Assembly (NCBI GenBank): GCA_015698045.1 | Contig: BLAL01000026.1 | Span: forward strand, 186,001 to 250,000 | DNA from: Rhizophagus clarus | Lineage: Eukaryota > Glomeromycota > Glomeromycetes > Glomerales > Glomeraceae | Length of the DNA: 64,000 nucleotides | Reading direction: 5' to 3' | In this document: positions 47,876-58,993 of the stretch, one piece after another | How positions within the stretch are numbered: position 1 is the first letter of the stretch | Layout of the letters: each line of letters starts with the position of its first letter | Program-made: the position numbers and the translations under genes | Notes under the pieces: model-generated | What the model saw: only the letters and a program-made list of their open reading frames with translations | The model's database searches: none | Told to the model about the DNA's origin: nothing

Positions 47876-49777
47876 TTATATTTGTAATCCTCTCTTACTT
47901 AATAAATGCTTGTACAGTTTCAACACCTTAAAAAAAAAAAAAAATATTATGTTAGGAACAGCTAAGATATTTTTAATGCATTGTATTAAATTTTGATGGT
48001 AAAGAAAATAATCTTTATTCCCATATTTTGTTATGAGGACTTTATTAAATTTTAAATTAAAAAACTTCCCTGTTTGATGTTTTTTGGTAATGGAGATTCT
48101 GTAAGATTTGAATAGGACCCCAAACAATATATATATAGGTAATAAAAAATTTGCTTATTTATCATATAAAGTTTTTTTTTAAGTCATATAGAATTTTGCT
48201 TATTAAAAAGCAAAATATAAAAAAAGTCATAATTATAGATGCATAATAGAGAGTTAAAATTGTTAAAGTTATATATAGATTTTGCGTAGCAAGGGGTGAT
48301 TTTCATACTACATATATATTATATAAGAAAAAATTTTAATTTCAAGATTAACCAAAAAAAAAAAAAAAAAAATTTTAATTTCACTCGTACTTTTAAAAAT
48401 TTTTTTAAAAAAATATTTTTTTTTTCAATATATTATTGTTTTTATACACTTTAGTTATCATAAAATTAAATATTATATTTATAAAAAAATACATTTTTTA
48501 TAATAATATTCTCTTATTTTTGTTTTTTATTTACTAAATTTAACTATATGTAAAAATAAATTTTAGTTTAATAAAATCACTTTTTATATTTAAGTAAAGC
48601 TGTTTAGCAATGTAAAAAGTACTCAGATCTTAATTTTCTTAAAGCTAAGCATAATATTTATAAAGAAATTTGTATTTTTCAAACAGTACTAATTCCAAAA
48701 TTTTTTTCTTTTTTTTAGCTTCAGGATGTAATTACATCACTTTGGTCAAATGAAATTATTTTTTTCCGCTTAAATAAAGTTGTTTAGCGGAATTGAATCT
48801 ACTTGGATATTAATTTTTATAATGATTAGCATAATATTCATGGAATATTGGTTATTTTTGTATTATTACTTTTTTTGCAAAAATTTGTTTTGCAACTTCG
48901 GAGCATAATTTCACTACTTTAGTCAAATGAAATCACCTTTTTCCGCTTAAGTAAGTTGTTCAGAACAGTTGTGCTTTATTTTTTATAACTTTAGGTATAA
49001 TATTTATTGAAAGGTTAGTATCCCTATAACAGTATTAATTTTTAAATTTTTAATATTTTGGATATTCAATTAAATTAAGTTAATTATCATATTAAAATTT
49101 ATTTGTATTTTAATTTTTATAATAAATTGTACTATAAATATAAATTTATAAGTTATTTATAAAAGTTTTTATATATGTCATAAAATGAGTTGCTTAGCAA
49201 TATAAAATTTTTGATGTTATAATAAAATTTTGCTTAGCAGAGTTTAAAATAATTTGCTTATTGATCATAGTAAAAAATTTGGATTTTAATGTGACCTATA
49301 TATATATTGTTTGGGATCCTATTTGAACATTTATTAAAAAAGCATATTATTTCATTATCAGCTTTATTGTTTAATTTATAATTTGTTAGTACTAATAGTA
49401 TATTTTTAAGATTATCTTTAAAGCTTATTATTGATATCTTTGATATTAAATTGCTTTGTACACTTTTGATACTGTCAAATGACATGTTTTGTACATCGTT
49501 ATCATCATTTTCCAACTAAAATTAAAAGCTAATAAGTTAGTATTACTGAACTTTTTAGACTTAAAAGTTTAAAAAGAATAACCTGAAATAATATAATTAT
49601 CTCAACTTCATCATTTTCATATTCACTACTTTGATTACTTCTTATATCCATTTCACTGCTATATTCTTCATCATTATTTTTATTTTCACCTTTATCTACT
49701 TCTATTTCTATTTCTACATATTTTAAGTATTTTTGAGAATAATGAGTATATGCAAAACGTTGACTAAATGTTTGCAT
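47876..49777 (-). pseudogene. Repeat-family gene (possibly Plavaka/CACTA-like) interrupted by element E4
   Basis: On the minus strand exon 1 (49,777-~49,583) reads MQTFSQRFAYTHYSQKYLKY then a Glu/Asp/Asn-rich part. A likely intron leads to LENDDNDVQNMSFDSIKSVQ and NKADNEIICFFNKCSN, and the frame stops in E4. Beyond E4 the coding resumes with RISITKKHQTGKFFNLKFNK and DYFLYHQNLIQCIKNILAVP. The phrase YFLYHQNLIQCIKNIL resembles YxxYRxxxxAIKELL in fungal Plavaka-type transposon proteins (memory, low certainty). A long T-run follows at ~47,940. Confidence 0.4.
48114..49320. mobile_element. AGGACCCC-family TIR element E4 (1,207 bp) with ~180-bp tandem repeats
   Basis: The ends AGGACCCCAAACAATATATA and its inverse extend about 27 bp. 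ATTTGAAT and ATTTGAAC outside the ends give a target duplication with one mismatch. Inside, the phrase TTTTTCCGCTTAAATAAAGT recurs near 48,580, 48,757 and 48,940 (period 177-183 bp), with GTCAAATGAAATCAC before it and TAAGCATAATATTTAT after it. No coding. Confidence 0.85.
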
Positions 49778-49799
49778 ATATATAGGTATTTAAAACTCA

Positions 49800-51150
49800 T
49801 ATTGTTAATTAACATGTCAAATTTAATAATATTCAATTTATATTAGATTTTTCACTAACAAAATTATGTTGCAAATTTTAAAGTAATACATAGGTAAGGA
49901 AGTACAAATTAATAATTTAATAAAATCAGATATGTAAATACATGCGTTCATTAATAAATGGAACTGGCTGTAAGAATCGATGATTAATTTAACAAATAAT
50001 CAAGATTAAATATGCATTACAATATGGAAATTAATGTCAAATTTTATCACTAATTTGGATAACTTTGCCATTATCTACTTTTTAATGTATAATATAACTA
50101 AGAAAATTTTGCAAATTTATGAATTATTATAATATATTAGATAAAGAATTATGGCGGCTAATTTAACTAATAATCAGTTTAAACATGGCTTAATATATTT
50201 AATGTTTTACTGGAAAATCAAAATAAAATTTACTATACATGTTATTCAATTAGCTAAGTCAACAGTATACTTGGAATTTATTATTTTAATGTAATATCAT
50301 ATTGTATTTTAATGTATTTTTTACTTAAATTTTGATGATCTTAACAAATATAATTTATTCATATGACTCCTTTTTAGGAGTAGTATTGCAATCTGGATAT
50401 TTGAGGATGGACACATTTTGACAATTGTATACATATTTAATAAACTAGGAAACGGAGACTGTTGTGAGTCCAGAGCGAGAAAAAAATTTTCACACTTATC
50501 TTCTTTTTTATCAGTATTACAAATTTATTTTTATTTTGTTATTTATTAATGTAGCATAAAATTTTAATGACGCAACGCATGTGGACAACTGGACTTCGCA
50601 TATTGTCATGTGATCTTTATATGTCATTAACGTTCATAAACATATATAGTCCTTCACTTCGCTTCAGACAATAAAAATGAGAATTTTTTTTTTTGAGTAT
50701 ACCATTGAGATTATATTTCATAACATAATAGATTTAAAGCCCTTTCCAAATATAAAATTAAAGAGAAATCCAATTCAGATTGAAAATTCATCTGACAAAT
50801 GAAAAATTCAATCTGAATAGGATTTCTCTCTTTTTTTTTTATTATTAATGAAATTTTTAATTTTTATATATTATACCTTGAGATATTGTTTTAAAATATC
50901 TCAAAAAAATTCTTGTCTTTATTAATTTAAATTCATGTATAATTGCCAAAATGCGTTCATTCATGGATATCTGGATTTCAACTCTATTTAGGAGTTGCTT
51001 AATCATTTTTTTTATATTTTTTAGTTTTTTTGTCTTTCACATTTTTTATCTGTCTTCATATTCTTTATTAAATAAAACATGAATGTAGTTTAAAGCGAAA
51101 TGCTAGCAGTTCCATAATTATGCAAAAACAAAATAAAGTACCAGGCAAAA
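49800..51150. other. AT-rich stretch containing one strong hairpin
   Basis: At 50,762-50,829 two arms of ~28 nt (AGAGAAATCCAATTCAGATT and its inverse around ATCTGACAAAT) can fold into a long hairpin followed by a T run. No gene was recognised in the rest. Confidence 0.6.
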
Positions 51151-51560
51151 ATAAAGCCAAAAGAAGTTTGGAATTATTTTATTTCCATTAGAAAAAAAGG
51201 TTGCCAAACTTTATACATATTGCCCAACAAAAATTAAAATATGCCTATGTAAGTATATCAGAAAATGTTTTTTATTCATCAATATGAAAAGCATTATCTA
51301 ATGCTAAGGCTCATAATGATTTTGATGAGAATGAAGATGACAATTTTTATGATGATAATGATGGTGAAGATGATGATGAAGATAATAGTAATCCAAACAT
51401 TTTTAATCAAAATGATACAGAAATTGAAAATGAGACAATATAAAATGATTTAAAATTAAAAGTTATTTAAGTTATAGAATCTCATCCAATTATTGATCAT
51501 GGTTCAAATATATTTAATATTGAGGCTGTTATTGATAGAGCATTAAGTGAATAAATTTTT
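51150..51560 (+). pseudogene. Acidic coding remnant, unknown
   Basis: A plus-strand frame gives KVPGKNKAKRSLELF, then KALSNAKAHNDFDENEDDNF and a Glu/Asp/Asn-rich run ending near 51,560 with NIFNIEAVIDRALSE. Several stops. It resembles the acidic tails of hAT-type transposases at 9.4-9.7 kb, but the conserved dimerisation motif is not visible. Confidence 0.3.
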
Positions 51561-52129
51561 TTTGTAAAATAATAAAGTTCAAATTTGTAACTTTTCTATA
51601 GAAATTTTATAGAGAAAGATTGATTTAATCATCTTTAAATTGTTGATCAACCTCATGATAATATTATAGTGTCTACATCAAAGTGTTTAGTAATGTTGTA
51701 AGTAAGTCATGGGTGAGTCACAGGTGTTTAGTATATTATAAATATTATATTATCACAGGTGAATCACACATAAATTAAAAGCTAATAAATCGGGCATATG
51801 CTCTATTGATAACTATTAGACTAATAGATTAGCCAAAATTTAGTAATCAATAAGGCATATGCCTGATTGATAACTATATGAAAATTTAGGTTAGCCGAAT
51901 TGATCATATTTTTTAATTTGAATAAATTAGGTAATAATTCAATAGTCATCATTCAGTTTAATATATAATTATTACTACTCGTAAAACTGAATTCAATCAG
52001 AATATACTGATTGATGGCTATTAACTAATCCATATTATATTATTTTTATTATTAGTTTAATTGATGATCTGGATAAGATCAGCACTCTTCAGCACTCTTA
52101 TAAAATTGGATGATTGTCAATATAAATTA

Positions 52130-52960
52130 CTTTTTACAATAATAATATATAACTTTTTTTTTGTTTATTCTGTTTCCTTAAATTTTCTTGCATATAGAAT
52201 ATTATTTTTACAGCATAGAAATTGGATTTCAAAATTTTAGTGTTTACTAATAGTGAAAAAAATACAAAAAATTGTGAAATCTGACATACATACAATGCAA
52301 CCACTTTTTTTTTAATAATAAATATATAATTTTTTAGTTTATTCTTTTTCCTTAAGTATTTATACATATATGAAAAGATTTTTACTGCACATAAATGAGT
52401 TTTTATAATTATAGTGTTTACTAATTATGCAAAAATTGTGAAATAAAGTGGAATCTGACATGCGTGAAATATAAACTCTTTTTTCCCATTAATAAATATA
52501 TATTTTTTTTACCTTATTCTTTTTCCTTAAGGTTTATTGCATATATGACTTAATTTTTACTCTATAATAATGAATTTCAAAATTGTAGTGTTCATGTATT
52601 TTTCATCAATTATTTATATAATATAAACATTTTACTATATGAAGCATAATTTTTTTGACAATAAATAAGCAAAATTTTTGACTTATTATAATTTCTCAAC
52701 TATTTTTACATATATTGTATGATATTTATAACACCTAAATGAGTTTTCATAAATTTAGTGTTTACCAATCATGCAAAAAGTAAGAAATAAGACAAAAAAT
52801 TGAAGTATATACAATGTAAACACTTTTTGCAATACTAAACATATGATTTTTTTTAGCTTATTCCTTTTCCTTGAGTATTTTTGCATATATGACTTTATTT
52901 TTACAAATTCCAGATAAAATAAAATAATTTTAGTATTTACTTATTCATTGCCAAATAGTT
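52130..52960. repeat. ~172-bp satellite, five units
   Basis: The phrase TTTATTCTTTTTCCTTAAG (or GTTTATTCTGTTTCCTTAAA) occurs near 52,166, 52,337, 52,512 and 52,857, spaced 171, 175 and 2 x 172 bp. It is followed by TTGCATATATGA, TTTTTAC and AATTNTAGTGTTTACTAAT. One unit (52,600-52,750) is more diverged. The unit length is near that of a nucleosome plus linker. Confidence 0.7.
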
Positions 52961-53121
52961 GCAAAACATTACCCCAAATTTTAATATGAAAATAGTACCA
53001 ATTTCATCTGAATCATCAATTAATATGTTTGATACAGTATATCAATAAACTGTACTATTAAAAATCAACTTTTTTTTGTTGATCAATTATACATGAAACG
53101 TGACACATATCATACTAAAGT

Positions 53122-54296
53122 TAAAGTTTCCAGCCGAAATAGTAAAGGTCAATGCCAAAATGTCGAAATTAAAATCTGTCGAAATGCTGAAATGCTGAAA
53201 TAATTTTGACATGTAGAAATTATTGAAATGTCGAAATAGTCAGAATTGTCGAAATAATTTTGACATGTCGAATTGTCGAAATTGTCAAAATGTACAAACT
53301 GTACGAAATTAATTTTGACATGTCGAAATTTTAGAATTGTCGAATTGACGAAATTGTCGAAATGTACAAATTGTACGAAATTAATTTCGACGTGTCAAAA
53401 TTTTTAGAATTGTCGAATTGACGAAATTGTCAAAATATACAAACTGTACGAAATTAATTTCGACATGTCGAAATTTTTAGAATTGTCGAATTGTTAAAAT
53501 TGTCGAAATGAAAAACTAATGTATTCAAAATTGATATTGTAAATAAATGAATATGTAAATTTAAATAAAAATAATTAGTTAATGTTTTATTTAAAGCAAG
53601 AATTCTTATTTATTTAGTGAAAAAAATAAACAAAATCATTCATAAGTGGACAAAATTATCCAAAAAAAAGTAAAAAAAAAAATAGACAAATCGCTAAAAA
53701 ATTATAAAAGTACGAAATTTGGACAAAATTGTCCAAAAAAAAGTAAAAAAAAAAATAGACAAATCGCTAAAAAATTATAAAAGTACGAAATTTGGACAAA
53801 ATTGTCCAAAAAAAAAGTAAAAAAAAAAATACAAAGTATGAAATTTGGACAAAATTGTTTGCCTACAAAGTAAGAAAAAATTGCCAAAAAAAAAAAATAT
53901 ATCGTCATTTATCAACAAATTCTTTTGCCAAATCTTCTACATTATAGTTTATAATCCCTCTTCCAGATTCTTCTTTATCATTTTCATTGTCGCGGAAGGT
54001 GTTTTCGACATATTCAAACAAAGAAATACTTGATAATATTTCGTGTGAAATCAAGAAGAAAAATATTTTTTTTTTGATTTTATACGTGTTTTATTTATAT
54101 TCAATTTTGCCAGCCACATCATTACATCACAAAAAAATGATGATCTGCAGCCAATCATTATTTCGACAATTTTGCCAATTTCGACTTGACGAATTTATTT
54201 CAGCTTTTTGCCATTTTGATTTGCATTGACGAATTGTTTATTTTTTTTCGACATTTTCGACATGTCGAAATTCTTTATTTACGACATGCATCTTTA
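53122..54296. mobile_element. hAT-like non-autonomous element, 1,175 bp, perfect 8-bp duplication
   Basis: The ends are TAAAGTTTCCAGCCG and CGACATGCATCTTTA, inverse with a few mismatches. ACTAAAGT flanks both (53,114-53,121 and 54,297-54,304). The left arm holds a ~75-80-bp tandem repeat of GACATGTCGAAATTTTTAGA and AATTGTCGAATTGACGAAAT (53,180-53,510). The right arm carries the same words inverted. Between them is an ~82-bp repeat, three nearly identical copies (53,645-53,860), containing AGACAAATCGCTAAAAAATT and ACGAAATTTGGACAAAATTG. Confidence 0.8.
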
Positions 54297-54499
54297 ACTA
54301 AAGTATAATTTTTAGCTTTATTTTATGAAGTTTAAAACTTTAAACTTATTTTTCTAAAAAAAAAAAAATTATATATTTTTTTTATTTATTCTAAAAAGAT
54401 TTTTCTTTTTTTAAGAAATAAATTTTTTTTTTTTATTTTAGATTTGACAATCTGACATTAATAGAAAAAAATATATTGGCACCTTGCATTGATTTTTCT

Positions 54500-54860
54500 T
54501 TATCTGCAGGTTCTAGTACTAAGAATTTTTTTGTTTATTTATACATTCTGACATAATATTGAGTTATTTGAGTAATTTTTCTTTTTCTGTTTGCTCATTT
54601 TAGTATTATGGTATTGAGAAAAAAAAATGCTAGTTTTTTTCTCTGTTTGAATATTCCAGTATAGTATTAAGAAAAAAAAGTCTAATTTTTTTTCTCTATT
54701 TGCTCATTTCGGTATTATGATTTTGAGAAAGGTATTACAGTAAGAAAAAAAGTTGATTTTTTTTTTTTTATTTGCCCATTCTGGTATGTTATTGAGAAAA
54801 AAAATTTTTTTCTTTATCTATTATCTGGTATAGTATTGAATTATTGATTACTTACTAATC
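54500..54860. repeat. ~60-bp minisatellite, about five copies
   Basis: TTTGCTCATTTYGGTATTATG followed by ATTGAGAAAAAAAA and a T-rich tract recurs near 54,590, 54,645, 54,700, 54,770 and 54,825. No coding. Confidence 0.65.
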
Positions 54861-54899
54861 TACTATTACTCATAATAGTATAATGATGTTCTGCAATTC

Positions 54900-56720
54900 G
54901 ATTATTTACCGTAAAGCTTGAGTTTTTTTTGTTTAATTTTTTTAGTTCTTCTTTCTCTCTTCTCCTTCTCACTTTCCTATTTCCTTTTTTTCTTATTTCC
55001 CTTTTCCTTTCATCCTTTCACATTATCTTTCTTTATTCTTTTCTTTACCTTTCTTTCCTTCGTATTTCTTTTACCTTTTTTTCTCTTTTTAAATCAATGC
55101 TCTTCAAAAATAATACGAGAAGCAATTTTTGGATGATGCGTCAGAAGCTTAGTAGGAATTTTATTAGTATAACTCTTGATTAATACCAGCTTTCAGATAC
55201 TTTTTTGATAAAAAAAAATTAAAAACTTTTGAAAAAAATGTTATTTTTAACGCTTTTCTTCTTATCTTATAGTTTTCAGGATCTGATTTTGAACTATAAA
55301 CAGAGCACTGGTAAATTTCAAAATAAACTTCAAAAAATAGTTAAACCTATAAAAAGTTAACCTTAAAAAGGATTTAATATTTTTTTATGCTTTTTGTAGG
55401 AAATCAGCTTTGACATGGACATTATGGACATTAATATTCCAGTTAAGTTTTAAAAATATTAAAAAAAAACATCTAACGTTTTTTTTATCTTTTTTTGTAG
55501 AGAATTTGGCTCCAATTTGGATACTATTTTCCAGGTGGTAAACTCATTTGTTTTTGTAGAGAAATCAGTACACCAATATTCCAGTTAAGTTTTAAAGCTT
55601 CATTTCAAAACTTATTATTAAAAAAAACTTTTAATATTTTATTTATTTATTTATTTAAGGGGTACTTGATAGGAAAAATTACAGTAGAATACACCCGCTT
55701 AAATAGAATGTTACAGATGCATTTAAATGTAAGAAAATATCATACAAACAAATTAATACACTGGCATTCACTTACCTTGATAATGTGTAAGCGCAGAAGT
55801 TCATATTAGGATTATTGCTAGAGTTGTATACGGCAGTAAAACTATTTGGAAATCAAATATTGACCAATGCTATGAATCGAGCAAAGGCCTGTGAATTAAC
55901 ATTGACCTCCAGAAAAATAAGGATGATCAACTATAAGGTCTTGGTGTCTGATTTTAGATTATAAACAGGATGCCAATCAGTTTTCGAAAATAGTTCAAAA
56001 ATTTTCTTTAAAAAACGTTATATTAGCATTTTTTTATTTAATTTATTTATTTATTTTGTAAAAAACCAACTTCAAAGTTAGATATCAGATCGAAGTTTGT
56101 TTTATAAACCTTCTTCTAAAAAAAAGGTTTCAAACTTTTTTTTCTTTATTGTAGGAAATCGGCTCCAACTTGGATACCAGAATTCCAAAGTGAGTTTTGA
56201 AATATGGACCTTTTTGATAAAACGTTTCCTAATATTTTATTTGTTTCTTTTTTTAACAATCTAGAACAGATTTTTGGCGATATATTTTTTTTAGATGATT
56301 CTGGACATGAAAAGTTTAATTTTACTCTTTATTTTTATCTTTAGAATGGGTAAATTTTGTAAGTTTTGTGAAACTTTTTTTAATTTTTATTTAATTAAAA
56401 ACATTTATTAACATTTCTCTTGTTTTTTTTTGGGTTTTAGGCCTGGATGTACTGGAAATGCTTGGAATATAAGTTTCGTAATGGAGTATAACAAAAAGGA
56501 TTTTTTCTTTTAATTTGATTAATTAGAAACATTAAAACTAACGTTTCTTTATTTCTTTTGTAGTTGTATTTGGCTTTAGATCTTTTGTAATGAGTTTTAA
56601 ATATACTTTAAAATTTTATTCTATTTTATTTTTGAAAGAAACAATCATTAACGTTTCTTGTCTTCTTATAGATTCCAGTTTCAAACAGGCTTTGGATTGC
56701 AAGTTTCGAACTTCAAAAAT
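54900..56720 (+). repeat. Pyrimidine tract followed by an array of splice-like modules
   Basis: After a 200-bp C+T tract (54,920-55,110), T-rich tracts ending in GTAG or ATAG precede short bodies: GAAATCAGCTTTGACATGGA near 55,401, AGAATTTGGCTCCAATTTGG near 55,501, GAAATCGGCTCCAACTTGGA near 56,155, and others at 56,441, 56,564 and 56,672. In the last units the upstream stem AGAAAC...GTTTCT encloses TTAAAACTAAC or AATCATTAAC. Donor-like GTAATG follows several bodies. Confidence 0.5.
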
Positions 56721-58990
56721 TTTATTATAAAATTTAGTATAGATTTAGTATAGATTTCAAACTGATTGTATTTTATTAATTATTATAAAGTCACATTTAA
56801 CAATAAAGTAATTTAACAATAAATAATATTATACTATTAACCTAAAAAATTTTCTGATCAATTAGAAATCAATCGAAAGTCTATATAATATTTTTTTTGC
56901 AATCAGACATAACCTATTGATTACATTTTAATAAATCATATATATAAATTGATATTGATACAATTAGCAAAAATGGCATCAATCGGTAAGCTGAAAAATA
57001 AGAAAAATGGATATCAATAAGTCATTTTAGTCAAGTAAATAAAAAAAACTGGATAATAATAGGTCAACCCAATTGATATCCAGTTACAAATGAATAGATA
57101 TCCTATTGATATCCTATTGATAACCTAAATATACCTGATTTACGCTATTTTAAAGTTACCAATCAGGTACCCTGATAAAATAAATTAAAATAATTGGGAA
57201 TCATCTAGACCCCCTATAGGATAGCCTAAATGATTCCCAATTTAGCAGCCTTTGATCTGTGTTTATAACTTGAATACTAGCTCTTACTTGGTAAATATTA
57301 TATTTTTAACTTTACAAATGTATAGTTTATAGTAAATATTTTGGAAAATCTAAGGATAATCGCAAGTAATTCCACTTAACTAAGAAGTTTTATTAAAAGC
57401 TTTTGTGAAAAATTGAAGGAAATCAGAGTAATTAAACTAGATTTTCTCATAGTTATACAACTATGCTAATTGTACTAAATTGAAAATGGTGATAATATTT
57501 TAATTTGTAATATTTTTTGTAATAAATTGCAAAAAAATATAAAAATAATTTTAACTATTACAAAATAATGTTAGAATTACAAAAGTATAATGAAAGCATT
57601 ATAAATTTATATCAAAAAAATAGTTATTTTTAATAAAATAATACTGAATAAACATTTGATATTGCTTGTATTCTACAATGATTTATCTGATTAATGTATT
57701 TATTATTTTATAGATAGCAAAAAAATATAGAGAAAAAACTGAAAATAAAAAAAATTTTGTTAGAAAGAAAATATTTTGAAAGAGTATTTTATTATTAATA
57801 AGACATATTTATTATCAAAGTCAAACCAAACTGATTGATTTGAATTTTTAAGTTGAATTAATAAAATTGTTAATATCGATTTTATTGATTTTTATTATTT
57901 CTATTAACTATACTTATTAACTGAATTCTATCAATCCTATCAATCAATCTGGTAGTTAAGTTGAACTGAACATGACTTAAAAACCTTTAAGTCAATTTTT
58001 ATCTGTCTGATTTAATCCAGTTTAATTTGACTTATATTTAATAACACTAATAAAAATATTAGAAAATCAAATAGAGCAAGTTTATTATTTCACTTATTAA
58101 TCTTTAAATCTAAAATAGTATCAAGAAAAGAATCAAAATTTTCTTTAAAGTAATTATTAAATATTATACAATTATTTAAAAATTCTTTTCCTATATTAAG
58201 ACCAATAATATTATTCATGAAAATACCAACATCTTTTAAACCTATAATACCTACAATTACTTAAAGATAATTCAGAAGAAAAAGATTAGATTCTTCAAAT
58301 TCATAAATTAGCTGTTTTTAAAAACTGTATGTAAAATCTGTTTTTGAAAAAAAATATGTGAATAATAAATGTATATATTATAGGTGCTATAGTTCTTCAA
58401 AAGTATATTTTTAAATAATCAAAACAAAGCTTTTTATTATATTTTTTTTTTGTAAAGTAATATGTAAGAAAGGACTAGCTGGCTAAATAAAATGCATATA
58501 TATTGATTTTATTTATAAAAAAATGTCTAGATAATGTTAAAAACATGGAAAAACTTTGGCAAGTATTCCAGGTGGTTACAGTTGAATAAATTTTAGTAGC
58601 TATGACCAGGATGATCACATTTGAAAAAAAATTTGGCGCAGTAAATTTCATTGGCTCACTTTTAAACCGTTAGCTTTTATGGATTCAAATTAAAGAATTA
58701 ATTTTAAGTTTTTTTTTCAAAATATTTATTATTATATGATTTGAAATAGATAATGCAGAAAAGGTTTATTTTGAAACAATATGTAGAAATATGTTCACAG
58801 ATGCAGTAAATAAAATGAATATTTCATAACAATGTACATTTTATTTTTTTTTGCATTAACTAAACTGTATGTTTCAAAAACAAATTAATTATTAATTAGT
58901 TATCTCCGGCAAAAAGTAATCAATAAGAGTTTACTTTATTGCAATCGTTCTGACCTAATAGCAAGCATAAAATGATCAAGCATATAAACT
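56720..58990. other. AT-rich region with a small hairpin and one coding trace
   Basis: At 57,192-57,243 AATTGGGAATCATCTA pairs with TAAATGATTCCCAATTT across a 19-base loop. On the minus strand 58,330-58,080 reads VIVGIIGLKDVGIFMNNIIG and FNNYFKENFDSFLDTILDLK, a clear but short coding remnant of an unrecognised protein. Nothing else is supported. Confidence 0.4.
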
Positions 58991-58993
58991 AAA

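Noticed and set aside
54918-55183. Two overlapping Phe/Ser-rich frames resembling a membrane protein
   Set aside because: Same cause: a C+T tract open in more than one frame.
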